Positions 9,603-23,705 are shown, counted from the stretch's first letter. The stretch is 64,000 nucleotides of DNA from Parietaria judaica (GCA_954871525.1 OX940863.1:45304572-45368571), one strand, 5' to 3'. The notes: generated from the letters alone by a model not told the origin. Program-made: numbers and translations.

Positions 9603-11364
9603 TTTCGGCACCTTTTTTGACTTCTAACGAATTCTTACGTAAAATTAAGCTATTAGAACCCAAGATTCCTAAAGACTCGAAACTTGTTGGTTTTTTGGGC
9701 TCAATTCAATTAGAATACTATATAAAGAAGGGATATGGAGTAAGATATATGTTTCGACACCTCTTTTGATTTTGAACGAACTCTTACGCGAAAGTAAGCT
9801 ATTAGAGCCTAATATTCTTTAAGACTCCAAACTTGTTTGTTTTTTTTTTGGGGCTAAATACAAATAATATAGTGTATAAAGAAGGTATATGGAGTAATAG
9901 TTAAGTTTCGGCACCTTTTTTGACTTCTAGCGAACTCGGTCGCCAAATTAAGCTATTAGAGCCCAAGAATCCTTGACACTCCTAACTTGTTTGTTTTTTG
10001 GGCTCAATACAATTAATATAATATATAAAGAAGGGATATAAGTAATATCTATGTTTCGGCACCTATTTTGATTTTGAACGAACTCTTACGCGAAAGTAAG
10101 CTATTAGAGCCCAATATTCTTTAACACTCCAAACTTTTGGGCTTAAAACAAATAATATAGTGTATAAAGAAGGTATATGGAATAATAGTTAAGTTTCGGC
10201 TCCTTTTTTTACTTCTAGCGAACTCGTACGCAAAATTAAGCCCTTAGAGCCCAAGATTCGTTAAGACTCCAAACTTGTTTGTTTTTTGGGCTCAATACAA
10301 TAAATATAGTATATAAAGAAGGAATATAGAGTAATTTTTATGTTTCGGCACCTATTTTGATTTTGAACGAACTCTTACGCGAAATGAAGCTATAAGAGCC
10401 CAATATTCTTTAAGACCCCAAAATTGTTTGTTTTTTTAGGCTCAATACAAATAATATAGTGTAAAAAGAAGGTATATGGAGTAATCGTTAAGTTTCGGCA
10501 CCTTTTTTGACTTCTAAGGAATTCTTACGCAAAATTAAGCTATTAGAACCCAAGATTCCTTAAGACTCGAAACTTGTTGGTTTTTTGCGCTCAATTCAAT
10601 TAGAATGCTATATAAAGAATGGATATGGAGTAAGATATATGTTTCGGCACCTCTTTTGATTTTGAACGAACTCTTACGCGAAAGTAAGCTATTAGAGCCT
10701 AATATTCTTTAAGACTCCAAACTTGTTTGTTTTTTTTTTGGGCTAAATACAAATAATATAGTGTATAAAGAAGGTATATGGAGTAATAGTTAAGTTTCGG
10801 CACCTTTTTTAACTTCTAGCGAACTCGTTCGCCAAATTAAGCTATTAGAGCCCAAGAATCCTTGACACTCCTAACTTGTTTGTTTTTTGGGCTCAATACA
10901 ATTAATATAATATATAAAGAAAGGATATAAGTAATATCTATGTTTCGGCACCTATTTTGATTTTGAACAAACTCTTAAGCGAAAGTAAGCTATTAGAGCC
11001 CAATATTCTTTAACACTCAAAACTTTTGGCCTCAATAAAGGTATATGGAATAATAGTTAAGTTTCGGCACCTTTTTTTTTTACTTCTAGCAAACTCGTAC
11101 GCCAAATTAAACTCTTAGAGCCCAAGATTCCTTAAGACTCCAAACTTGTGTGTTTTTTTGGGCTCAATACAATAAATATAGTATATAAAGAAGGAATATG
11201 GAGTAATTTTTATGTTGCGGCACCTATTTTGATTTTGAACGAACTCTTACACGAAATGAAGCTATAAGAGCCCAATATTCTTTAAGACTCCAAAATTGTT
11301 TGTTTTTTTAGGCTCAATACAAATAATATAGTGTAAAAAGAAGGTATATGGAGTAATAGTTAAG
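9603..11364 (+). repeat. 12-mer HOR copy V1 (subtype p, first 12-mer)
   Basis: The first unit lacking J-K-L. Its A monomer still matches the preceding 15-mers (TTACGT, GAAGGGATATGG). Subtype p is marked by seven Ts before ACTTC in E (10201) and by ACTCTTAAGCG in M (10971), shared with V5, V9 and V11. Confidence 0.9.
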
Positions 11365-13127
11365 TTTCGGCACCTTTTTTGACTTCTAACGAATTCTTAC
11401 GTAAAATTAAGCTATTAGAACCCAAGATTCCTAAAGACTCGAAACTTGTTGGTTTTTTGGGCTCAATTCAATTAGAATACTATATAAAGAAGGGATATGG
11501 AGTAAGATATATGTTTCGACACCTCTTTTGATTTTGAACGAACTCTTACGCGAAAGTAAGCTATTAGAGCCTAATATTCTTTAAGACTCCAAACTTGTTT
11601 GTTTTTTTTTTGGGGCTAAATACAAATAATATAGTGTATAAAGAAGGTATATGGAGTAATAGTTAAGTTTCGGCACCTTTTTTGACTTCTAGCGAACTCG
11701 GTCGCCAAATTAAGCTATTAGAGCCCAAGAATCCTTGACACTCCTAACTTGTTTGTTTTTTGGGCTCAATACAATTAATATAATATATAAAGAAGGGATA
11801 TAAGTAATATCTATGTTTCGGCACCTATTTTGATTTCGAACGAACTCTTACGCGAAAGTAAGCTATTAGAGCCCAATATTCTTTAACACTCCAAACTTTT
11901 GGGCTTAAAACAAATAATATAGTGTATAAAGAAGGTATATGGAATAATAGTTAAGTTTCGGCTCCTTTTTTTTACTTCTAGCGAACTCGTACGCAAAATT
12001 AAGCCCTTAGAGCCCAAGATTCGTTAAGACTCCAAACTTGTTTGTTTTTTGGGCTCAATACAATAAATATAGTATATAAAGAAGGAATATAGAGTAATTT
12101 TTATGTTTCGGCACCTATTTTGATTTTGAACGAACTCTTACGCGAAATGAAGCTATAAGAGCCCAATATTCTTTAAGACCCCAAAATTGTTTGTTTTTTT
12201 AGGCTCAATACAAATAATATAGTGTAAAAAGAAGGTATATGGAGTAATCGTTAAGTTTCGGCACCTTTTTTGACTTCTAAGGAATTCTTACGCAAAATTA
12301 AGCTATTAGAACCCAAGATTCCTTAAGACTCGAAACTTGTTGGTTTTTTGCGCTCAATTCAATTAGAATGCTATATTAAGAATGGATATGGAGTAAGATA
12401 TATGTTTCGGCACCTCTTTTGATTTTGAACGAACTCTTACGCGAAAGTAAGCTATTAGAGCCTAATATTCTTTAAGACTCCAAACTTGTTTGTTTTTTTT
12501 TTGGGCTAAATACAAATAATATAGTGTATAAAGAAGGTATATGGAGTAATAGTTAAGTTTCGGCACCTTTTTTAACTTCTAGCGAACTCGTTCGCCAAAT
12601 TAAGCTATTAGAGCCCAAGAATCCTTGACACTCCTAACTTGTTTGTTTTTTGGGCTCAATACAATTAATATAATATATAAAGAAAGGATATAAGTAATAT
12701 CTATGTTTCGGCACCTATTTTGATTTTGAACAAACTCTTACGCGAAAGTAAGCTATTAGAGCCCAATATTCTTTAACACTCAAAACTTTTGGCCTCAATA
12801 AAGGTATATGGAATAATAGTTAAGTTTCGGCACCTTTTTTTTTTACTTCTAGCAAACTCGTACGCCAAATTAAACTCTTAGAGCCCAAGATTCCTTAAGA
12901 CTCCAAACTTGTGTGTTTTTTTGGGCTCAATACAATAAATATAGTATATAAAGAAGGAATATGGAGTAATTTTTATGTTGCGGCACCTATTTTGATTTTG
13001 AACGAACACTTACACGAAATGAAGCTATAAGAGCCCAATATTCTTTAAGACTCCAAAATTGTTTGTTTTTTTAGGCTCAATCCAAATAATATAGTGTAAA
13101 AAGAAGGTATATGGAGTAATAGTTAAG
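11365..13127 (+). repeat. 12-mer HOR copy V2 (subtype q)
   Basis: Monomer A has TTACGT and D has TTCGAACG followed by TTACGCGAAAG, the q pattern shared with V6 and V10. G carries GCTATATTAAG. O changes to AACACTTACACG and CAATCCAAAT. Confidence 0.9.
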
Positions 13128-14890
13128 TTTCGGCACCTTTTTTGACTTCTAACGAATTCTTACGCAAAATTAAGCTATTAGAACCCAAGATTCCTAAAGA
13201 CTCGAAACTTGTTGGTTTTTTTGGCTCAATTCAATTAGAATACTATATAAAGAAAGGATATGGAGTAAGATATATGTTTCGACACCTCTTTTGATTTTGA
13301 ACGAACTCTTACGCGAAAGTAAGCTATTAGAGCCTAATATTCTTTAAGACTCCAAACTTGTTTGTTTTTTTTTTGGGGCTAAATACAAATAATATAGTGT
13401 ATAAAGAAGGTATATGGAGTAATAGTTAAGTTTCGGCACCTTTTTTGACTTCTAGCGAACTCGTTCGCCAAATTAAGCTATTAGAGCCCAAGAATCCTTG
13501 ACACTCCTAACTTGTTTGTTTTTTGGGCTCAATACAATTAATATAATATATAAAGAAGGGATATAAGTAATATCTATGTTTCGGCACCTATTTTGATTTC
13601 GAACGAACTCTTACGCCAAAGTAAGCTATTAGAGCCCAATATTCTTTAACACTCCAAACTTTTGGGCTTAAAACAAATAATATAGTGTATAAAGAAGGTA
13701 TATGGAATAATAGTTAAGTTTCGGCTCCTTTTTTTTACTTCTAGCGAACTCGTACGCAAAATTAAGCCCTTAGAGCCCAAGATTCGTTAAGACTCCAAAC
13801 TTGTTTGTTTTTTGGGCTCAATACAATAAATATAGTATATAAAGAAGGAATATAGAGTAATTTTTATGTTTCGGCACCTATTTTGATTTTGAACGAACTC
13901 TTACGCGAAATGAAGCTATAAGAGCCCAATATTCTTTAAGACCCCAAAATTGTTTGTTTTTTTAGGCTCAATACAAATAATATAGTGTAAAAAGAAGGTA
14001 TATGGAGTAATCGTTAAGTTTCGGCACCTTTTTTGACTTCTAAGGAATTCTTACGCAAAATTAAGCTATTAGAACCCAAGATTCCTTAAGACTCGAAACT
14101 TGTTGGTTTTTTGCGCTCAATTCAATTAGAATGCTATATTAAGAATGGATATGGAGTAAGATATATGTTTCGGCACCTCTTTTGATTTTGAACGAACTCT
14201 TACGCGAAAGTAAGCTATTAGAGCCTAATATTCTTTAAGACTCCAAACTTGTTTGTTTTTTTTTTGGGCTAAATACAAATAATATAGTGTATAAAGAAGG
14301 TATATGGAGTAATAGTTAAGTTTCGGCACCTTTTTTAACTTCTAGCGAACTCGTTCGCCAAATTAAGCTATTAGAGCCCAAGAATCCTTGACACTCCTAA
14401 CTTGTTTGTTTTTTGGGCTCAATACAATTAATATAATATATAAAGAAAGGATATAAGTAATATCTATGTTTCGGCACCTATTTTGATTTTGAACAAACTC
14501 TTACGCGAAAGTAAGCTATTAGAGCCCAATATTCTTTAACATTCAAAACTTTTGGCCTCAATAAAGGTATATGGAATAATAGTTAAGTTTCGGCACCTTT
14601 TTTTTTTACTTCTAGCAAACTCGTACGCCAAATTAAACTCTTAGAGCCCAAGATTCCTTAAGACTCCAAACTTGTGTGTTTTTTTGGGCTCAATACAATA
14701 AATATAGTATATAAAGAAGGAATATGGAGTAATTTTTATGTTGCGGCACCTATTTTGATTTTGAACGAACACTTACACGAAATGAAGCTATAAGAGCCCA
14801 ATATTCTTTAAGACTCCAAAATTGTTTGTTTTTTTAGGCTCAATCCAAATAATATAGTGTAAAAAGAAGGTATATGGAGTAATAGTTAAG
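13128..14890 (+). repeat. 12-mer HOR copy V3 (subtype r)
   Basis: A has TTACGC and TTTTTTTGGCTC, and D has TTACGCCAAAG. It matches V7 but keeps GATTCG in E, where V7 has GATTAG. Confidence 0.88.
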
Positions 14891-16653
14891 TTTCGGCACC
14901 TTTTTTGACTTCTAACGAATTCTTACGCAAAATTAAGCTATTAGAACCCAAGATTCCTAAAGACTCGAAACTTGTTGGTTTTTTTGGCTCAATTCAATTA
15001 GAATACTATATAAAGAAAGGATATGGAGTAAGATATATGTTTCGACACCTCTTTTGATTTTGAACGAACTCTTACGCGAAAGTAAGCTATTAGAGCCTAA
15101 TATTCTTTAAGACTCCAAACTTGTTTGTTTTTTTTTTGGGGCTAAATACAAATAATATAGTGTATAAATAAGGTATATGGAGTAATAGTTAAGTTTCGGC
15201 ACCTTTTTTGACTTCTAGCGAACTCGTTCGCCAAATTAAGCTATTAGAGCCCAAGAATCCTTGACACTCCTAACTTGTTTGTTTTTTGGGCTCAATACAA
15301 TTAATATAATATATAAAGAAGGGATATAAGTAATATCTATGTTTCGGCACCTATTTTGATTTCGAACGAACTCTTACGCCAAAGTAAGCTATTAGAGCCC
15401 AATATTCTTTAACACTCCAAACTTTTGGGCTTAAAACAAATAATATAGTGTATAAAGAAGGTATATGGAATAATAGTTAAGTTTCGGCTCCTTTTTTTTA
15501 CTTCTAGCGAACTCGTACGCAAAATTAAGCCCTTAGAGCCCAAGATTAGTTAAGACTCCAAACTTGTTTGTTTTTTGGGCTCAATACAATAAATATAGTA
15601 TATAAAGAAGGAATATAGAGTAATTTTTATGTTTCGGCACCTATTTTGATTTTGAACGAACTCTTACGCGAAATGAAGCTATAAGAGCCCAATATTCTTT
15701 AAGACCCCAAAATTGTTTGTTTTTTTAGGCTCAATACAAATAATATAGTGTAAAAAGAAGGTATATGGAGTAATCGTTAAGTTTCGGCACCTTTTTTGAC
15801 TTCTAAGGAATTCTTACGCAAAATTAAGCTATTAGAACCCAAGATTCCTTAAGACTCGAAACTTGTTGGTTTTTTGCGCTCAATTCAATTAGAATGCTAT
15901 ATTAAGAATGGATATGGAGTAAGATATATGTTTCGGCACCTCTTTTGATTTTGAACGAACTCTTACGCGAAAGTAAGCTATTAGAGCCTAATATTCTTTA
16001 AGACTCCAAACTTGTTTTTTTTTTTTTTGGGCTAAATACAAATAATATAGTGTATAAAGAAGGTATATGGAGTAATAGTTAAGTTTCGGCACCTTTTTTA
16101 ACTTCTAGCGAACTCGTTCGCCAAATTAAGCTATTAGAGCCCAAGAATCCTTGACACTCCTAACTTGTTTGTTTTTTGGGCTCAATACAATTAATATAAT
16201 ATATAAAGAAAGGATATAAGTAATATCTATGTTTCGGCACCTATTTTGATTTTGAACAAACTCTTACGCGAAAGTAAGCTATTAGAGCCCAATATTCTTT
16301 AACATTCAAAACTTTTGGCCTCAATAAAGGTATATGGAATAATAGTTAAGTTTCGGCACCTTTTTTTTTTACTTCTAGCAAACTCGTACGCCAAATTAAA
16401 CTCTTAGAGCCCAAGATTCCTTAAGACTCCAAACTTGTGTGTTTTTTTGGGCTCAATACAATAAATATAGTATATAAAGAAGGAATATGGAGTAATTTTT
16501 ATGTTGCGGCACCTATTTTGATTTTGAACGAACACTTACACGAAATGAAGCTATAAGAGCCCAATATTCTTTAAGACTCCAAAATTGTTTGTTTTTTTAG
16601 GCTCAATCCAAATAATATAGTGTAAAAAGAAGGTATATGGAGTAATAGTTAAG
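14891..16653 (+). repeat. 12-mer HOR copy V4 (subtype s)
   Basis: D has TTACGCCAAAG and E has AAGATTAGTTAAG (15542), both shared with V8. H has an extended uninterrupted T-run near 16016, and B reads TATAAATAAGG. Confidence 0.88.
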
Positions 16654-18416
16654 TTTCGGCACCTTTTTTGACTTCTAACGAATTCTTACGCAAAATTAAG
16701 CTATTAGAACCCAAGATTCCTAAAGACTCGAAACTTGTTGGTTTTTTTGGCTCAATTCAATTAGAATACTATATAAAGAAAGGATATGGAGTAAGATATA
16801 TGTTTCGACACCTCTTTTGATTTTGAACGAACTCTTACGCGAAAGTAAGCTATTAGAGCCTAATATTCTTTAAGACTCCAAACTTGTTTTTTTTTTTTTT
16901 TGGGGCTAAATACAAATAATATAGTGTATAAAGAAGTTATATGGAGTAATAGTTAAGTTTCGGCACCTTTTTTGACTTCTAGCGAACTCGGTCGCCAAAT
17001 TAAGCTATTAGAGCCCAAGAATCCTTGACACTCCTAACTTGTTTGTTTTTTGGGCTCAATACAATTAATATAATATATAAAGAAGGGATATAAGTAATAT
17101 CTATGTTTCGGCACCTATTTTGATTTTGAACGAACTCTTACGCGAAAGTAAGCTATTAGAGCCCAATATTCTTTAACACTCCAAACTTTTGGGCTTAAAA
17201 CAAATAATATAGTGTATAAAGAAGGTATATGGAATAATAGTTAAGTTTCGGCTCCTTTTTTTACTTCTAGCGAACTCGTACGCAAAATTAAGCCCTTAGA
17301 GCCCAAGATTCGTTAAGACTCCAAACTTGTTTGTTTTTTGGGCTCAATACAATAAATATAGTATATAAAGAAGGAATATATAGTAATTTTTATGTTTCGG
17401 CACCTATTTTGATTTTGAACGAACTCTTACGCGAAATGAAGCTATAAGAGCCCAATATTCTTTAAGACCCCAAAATTGTTTGTTTTTTTAGGCTCAATAC
17501 AAATAATATAGTGTAAAAATAAGGTATATGGAGTAATCGTTAAGTTTCGGCACCTTTTTTGACTTCTAAGGAATTCTTACGCAAAATTAAGCTATTAGAA
17601 CCCAAGATTCCTTAAGACTCGAAACTTGTTGGTTTTTTGCGCTCAATTCAATTAGAATGCTATATAAAGAATGGATATGGAGTAAGATATATGTTTCGCC
17701 ACCTCTTTTGATTTTGAACGAACTCTTACGCGAAAGTAAGCTATTAGAGCCTAATATTCTTTAAGACTCCAAACTTGTTTGTTTTCTTTTTGGGCTAAAT
17801 ACAAATAATATAGTGTATAAAGAAGGTATATGGAGTAATAGTTAAGTTTCGGCACCTTTTTTAACTTCTAGCGAACTCGTTCGCCAAATTAAGCTATTAG
17901 AGCCCAAGAATCCTTGACACTCCTAACTTGTTTGTTTTTTGGGCTCAATACAATTAATATAATATATAAAGAAAGGATATAAGTAATATCTATGTTTCGG
18001 CACCTATTTTGATTTTGAACAAACTCTTAAGCGAAAGTAAGCTATTAGAGCCCAATATTCTTTAACACTCAAAACTTTTGGCCTCAATAAAGGTATATGG
18101 AATAATAGTTAAGTTTCGGCACCTTTTTTTTTTACTTCTAGCAAACTCGTACGCCAAATTAAACTCTTAGAGCCCAAGATTCCTTAAGACTCCAAACTTG
18201 TGTGTTTTTTTGGGCTCAATACAATAAATATAGTATATAAAGAAGGAATATGGAGTAATTTTTATGTTGCGGCACCTATTTTGATTTTGAACGAACTCTT
18301 ACACGAAATGAAGCTATAAGAGCCCAATATTCTTTAAGACTCCAAAATTGTTTGTTTTTTTAGGCTCAATACAAATAATATAGTGTAAAAAGAAGGTATA
18401 TGGAGTAATAGTTAAG
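16654..18416 (+). repeat. 12-mer HOR copy V5 (subtype p)
   Basis: It repeats the p markers of V1 at a distance of 7051 bp: seven Ts in E and ACTCTTAAGCG in M (18021). It adds GAATATATAGTAA in E (17375) and GTGTAAAAATAAGG in F (17512), both inherited by V9. Confidence 0.9.
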
Positions 18417-20180
18417 TTTCGGCACCTTTTTTGACTTCTAACGAATTCTTACGTAAAATTAAGCTATTAGAACCCAAGATTCCTAAAGACTCGAAATTTG
18501 TTGGTTTTTTGGGCTCAATTCAATTAGAATACTATATAAAGAAGGGATATGGAGTAAGATATATGTTTCGACACCTCTTTTGATTTTGAACGAACTCTTA
18601 CGCGAAAGTAAGCTATTAGAGCCTAATATTCTTTAAGACTCCAAACTTGTTTTTTTTTTTTTTTGGGGCTAAATACAAATAATATAGTGTATAAAGAAGG
18701 TATATGGAGTAATAGTTAAGTTTCGGCACCTTTTTTGACTTCTAGCGAACTCGTTCGCCAAATTAAGCTATTAGAGCCCAAGAATCCTTGACACTCCTAA
18801 CTTGTTTGTTTTTTGGGCTCAATACAATTAATATAATATATAAAGAAGGGATATAAGTAATATCTATGTTTCGGCACCTATTTTGATTTCGAACGAACTC
18901 TTACGCGAAAGTAAGCTATTAGAGCCCAATATTCTTTAACACTCCAAACTTTTGGGCTTAAAACAAATAATATAGTGTATAAAGAAGGTATATGGAATAA
19001 TAGTTAAGTTTCGGCTCCTTTTTTTTACTTCTAGCGAACTCGTACGCAAAATTAAGCCCTTAGAGCCCAAGATTCGTTAAGACTCCAAACTTGTTTGTTT
19101 TTTGGGCTCAATACAATAAATATAGTATATAAAGAAGGAATATAGAGTAATTTTTATGTTTCGGCACCTATTTTGATTTTGAACGAACTCTTACGCGAAA
19201 TGAAGCTATAAGAGCCCAATATTCTTTAAGACCCCAAAATTGTTTGTTTTTTTAGGCTCAATACAAATAATATAGTGTAAAAAGAAGGTATATGGAGTAA
19301 TCGTTAAGTTTCGGCACCTTTTTTGACTTCTAAGGAATTCTTACGCAAAATTAAGCTATTAGAACCCAAGATTCCTTAAGACTCGAAACTTGTTGGTTTT
19401 TTGCGCTCAATTCAATTAGAATGCTATATTAAGAATGGATATGGAGTAAGATATATGTTTCGGCACCTCTTTTGATTTTGAACGAACTCTTACGCGAAAG
19501 TAAGCTATTAGAGCCTAATATTCTTTAAGACTCCAAACTTGTTTGTTTTTTTTTTGGGCTAAATACAAATAATATAGTGTATAAAGAAGGTATATGGAGT
19601 AATAGTTAAGTTTCGGCACCTTTTTTAACTTCTAGCGAACTCGTTCGCCAAATTAAGCTATTAGAGCCCAAGAATCCTTGACACTCCTAACTTGTTTGTT
19701 TTTTGGGCTCAATACAATTAATATAATATATAAAGAAAGGATATAAGTAATATCTATGTTTCGGCACCTATTTTGATTTTGAACAAACTCTTACGCGAAA
19801 GTAAGCTATTAGAGCCCAATATTCTTTAACATTCAAAACTTTTGGCCTCAATAAAGGTATATGGAATAATAGTTAAGTTTCGGCACCTTTTTTTTTTACT
19901 TCTAGCAAACTCGTACGCCAAATTAAACTCTTAGAGCCCAAGATTCCTTAAGACTCCAAACTTGTGTGTTTTTTTGGGCTCAATACAATAAATATAGTAT
20001 ATAAAGAAGGAATATGGAGTAATTTTTATGTTGCGGCACCTATTTTGATTTTGAACGAACACTTACACGAAATGAAGCTATAAGAGCCCAATATTCTTTA
20101 AGACTCCAAAATTGTTTGTTTTTTTAGGCTCAATCCAAATAATATAGTGTAAAAAGAAGGTATATGGAGTAATAGTTAAG
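18417..20180 (+). repeat. 12-mer HOR copy V6 (subtype q)
   Basis: A has TTACGT and GAAATTTGTTGG (18494), shared with V10 and V12. D has TTCGAACG with TTACGCGAAAG, as in V2. Confidence 0.9.
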
Positions 20181-21943
20181 TTTCGGCACCTTTTTTGACT
20201 TCTAACGAATTCTTACGCAAAATTAAGCTATTAGAACCCAAGATTCCTAAAGACTCGAAACTTGTTGGTTTTTTTGGCTCAATTCAATTAGAATACTATA
20301 TAAAGAAAGGATATGGAGTAAGATATATGTTTCGACACCTCTTTTGATTTTGAACGAACTCTTACGCGAAAGTAAGCTATTAGAGCCTAATATTCTTTAA
20401 GACTCCAAACTTGTTTGTTTTTTTTTTGGGGCTAAATACAAATAATATAGTGTATAAAGAAGGTATATGGAGTAATAGTTAAGTTTCGGCACCTTTTTTG
20501 ACTTCTAGCGAACTCGTTCGCCAAATTAAGCTATTAGAGCCCAAGAATCCTTGACACTCCTAACTTGTTTGTTTTTTGGGCTCAATACAATTAATATAAT
20601 ATATAAAGAAGGGATATAAGTAATATCTATGTTTCGGCACCTATTTTGATTTCGAACGAACTCTTACGCCAAAGTAAGCTATTAGAGCCCAATATTCTTT
20701 AACACTCCAAACTTTTGGGCTTAAAACAAATAATATAGTGTATAAAGAAGGTATATGGAATAATAGTTAAGTTTCGGCTCCTTTTTTTTACTTCTAGCGA
20801 ACTCGTACGCAAAATTAAGCCCTTAGAGCCCAAGATTAGTTAAGACTCCAAACTTGTTTGTTTTTTGGGCTCAATACAATAAATATAGTATATAAAGAAG
20901 GAATATAGAGTAATTTTTATGTTTCGGCACCTATTTTGATTTTGAACGAACTCTTACGCGAAATGAAGCTATAAGAGCCCAATATTCTTTAAGACCCCAA
21001 AATTGTTTGTTTTTTTAGGCTCAATACAAATAATATAGTGTAAAAAGAAGGTATATGGAGTAATCGTTAAGTTTCGGCACCTTTTTTGACTTCTAAGGAA
21101 TTCTTACGCAAAATTAAGCTATTAGAACCCAAGATTCCTTAAGACTCGAAACTTGTTGGTTTTTTGCGCTCAATTCAATTAGAATGCTATATTAAGAATG
21201 GATATGGAGTAAGATATATGTTTCGGCACCTCTTTTGATTTTGAACGAACTCTTACGCGAAAGTAAGCTATTAGAGCCTAATATTCTTTAAGACTCCAAA
21301 CTTGTTTGTTTTTTTTTTGGGCTAAATACAAATAATATAGTGTATAAAGAAGGTATATGGAGTAATAGTTAAGTTTCGGCACCTTTTTTAACTTCTAGCG
21401 AACTCGTTCGCCAAATTAAGCTATTAGAGCCCAAGAATCCTTGACACTCCTAACTTGTTTGTTTTTTGGGCTCAATACAATTAATATAATATATAAAGAA
21501 AGGATATAAGTAATATCTATGTTTCGGCACCTATTTTGATTTTGAACAAACTCTTACGCGAAAGTAAGCTATTAGAGCCCAATATTCTTTAACATTCAAA
21601 ACTTTTGGCCTCAATAAAGGTATATGGAATAATAGTTAAGTTTCGGCACCTTTTTTTTTTACTTCTAGCAAACTCGTACGCCAAATTAAACTCTTAGAGC
21701 CCAAGATTCCTTAAGACTCCAAACTTGTGTGTTTTTTTGGGCACAATACAATAAATATAGTATATAAAGAAGGAATATGGAGTAATTTTTATGTTGCGGC
21801 ACCTATTTTGATTTTGAACGAACACTTACACGAAATGAAGCTATAAGAGCCCAATATTCTTTAAGACTCCAAAATTGTTTGTTTTTTTAGGCTCAATCCA
21901 AATAATATAGTGTAAAAAGAAGGTATATGGAGTAATAGTTAAG
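20181..21943 (+). repeat. 12-mer HOR copy V7 (subtype r)
   Basis: D has TTACGCCAAAG. E has GATTAG, unlike its positional counterpart V3. One private change, GGGCACAATAC, lies in N near 21740. Confidence 0.88.
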
Positions 21944-23705
21944 TTTCGGCACCTTTTTTGACTTCTAACGAATTCTTACGCAAAATTAAGCTATTAGAAC
22001 CCAAGATTCCTAAAGACTCGAAACTTGTTGGTTTTTTTGGCTCAATTCAATTAGAATACTATATAAAGAAAGGATATGGAGTAAGATATATGTTTCGACA
22101 CCTCTTTTGATTTTGAACGAACTCTTACGCGAAAGTAAGCTATTAGAGCCTAATATTCTTTAAGACTCCAAACTTGTTTGTTTTTTTTTGGGGCTAAATA
22201 CAAATAATATAGTGTATAAAGAAGGTATATGGAGTAATAGTTAAGTTTCGGCACCTTTTTTGACTTCTAGCGAACTCGTTCGCCAAATTAAGCTATTAGA
22301 GCCCAAGAATCCTTGACACTCCTAACTTGTTTGTTTTTTGGGCTCAATACAATTAATATAATATATAAAGAAGGGATATAAGTAATATCTTTGTTTCGGC
22401 ACCTATTTTGATTTCGAACGAACTCTTACGCCAAAGTAAGCTATTAGAGCCCAATATTCTTTAACACTCCAAACTTTTGGGCTTAAAACAAATAATATAG
22501 TGTATAAAGAAGGTATATGGAATAATAGTTAAGTTTCGGCTCCTTTTTTTTACTTCTAGCGAACTCGTACGCAAAATTAAGCCCTTAGAGCCCAAGATTA
22601 GTTAAGACTCCAAACTTGTTTGTTTTTTGGGCTCAATACAATAAATATAGTATATAAAGAAGGAATATAGAGTAATTTTTATGTTTCGGCACCTATTTTG
22701 ATTTTGAACGAACTCTTACGCGAAATGAAGCTATAAGAGCCCAATATTCTTTAAGACCCCAAAATTGTTTGTTTTTTTAGGCTCAATACAAATAATATAG
22801 TGTAAAAAGAAGGTATATGGAGTAATCGTTAAGTTTCGGCACCTTTTTTGACTTCTAAGGAATTCTTACGCAAAATTAAGCTATTAGAACCCAAGATTCC
22901 TTAAGACTCGAAACTTGTTGGTTTTTTGCGCTCAATTCAATTAGAATGCTATATTAAGAATGGATATGGAGTAAGATATATGTTTCGGCACCTCTTTTGA
23001 TTTTGAACGAACTCTTACGCGAAAGTAAGCTATTAGAGCCTAATATTCTTTAAGACTCCAAACTTGTTTGTTTTTTTTTTGGGCTAAATACAAATAATAT
23101 AGTGTATAAAGAAGGTATATGGAGTAATAGTTAAGTTTCGGCACCTTTTTTAACTTCTAGCGAACTCGTTCGCCAAATTAAGCTATTAGAGCCCAAGAAT
23201 CCTTGACACTCCTAACTTGTTTGTTTTTTGGGCTCAATACAATTAATATAATATATAAAGAAAGGATATAAGTAATATCTATGTTTCGGCACCTATTTTG
23301 ATTTTGAACAAACTCTTACGCGAAAGTAAGCTATTAGAGCCCAATATTCTTTAACATTCAAAACTTTTGGCCTCAATAAAGGTATATGGAATAATAGTTA
23401 AGTTTCGGCACCTTTTTTTTTTACTTCTAGCAAACTCGTACGCCAAATTAAACTCTTAGAGCCCAAGATTCCTTAAGACTCCAAACTTGTGTGTTTTTTT
23501 GGGCTCAATACAATAAATATAGTATATAAAGAAGGAATATGGAGTAATTTTTATGTTGCGGCACCTATTTTGATTTTGAACGAACACTTACACGAAATGA
23601 AGCTATAAGAGCCCAATATTCTTTAAGACTCCAAAATTGTTTGTTTTTTTAGGCTCAATCCAAATAATATAGTGTAAAAAGAAGGTATATGGAGTAATAG
23701 TTAAG
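21944..23705 (+). repeat. 12-mer HOR copy V8 (subtype s)
   Basis: It repeats the s markers of V4 (TTACGCCAAAG and GATTAG at 22597) 7.05 kb downstream. A private TCTTTGTTTCGG near 22388 replaces TCTATGTTTCGG. Confidence 0.88.

Larger units (their letters stand above)
9603..16653 (+). repeat. Second-order HOR S1 (p-q-r-s, ~7.05 kb)
   Basis: Four 12-mers (V1-V4, 48 monomers) whose subtype markers recur in the same order in the next 7.05 kb. Phase is arbitrary; the A monomer of V1 is still of the 15-mer type. Confidence 0.82.
16654..23705 (+). repeat. Second-order HOR S2 (p-q-r-s, ~7.05 kb)
   Basis: V5-V8 repeat the subtype order of V1-V4 at an offset of 7051-7053 bp. Examples are ACTCTTAAGCG at 10971 and 18021, and TTACGCCAAAG near 13610 and 20665 and near 15376 and 22427. 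Confidence 0.85.
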
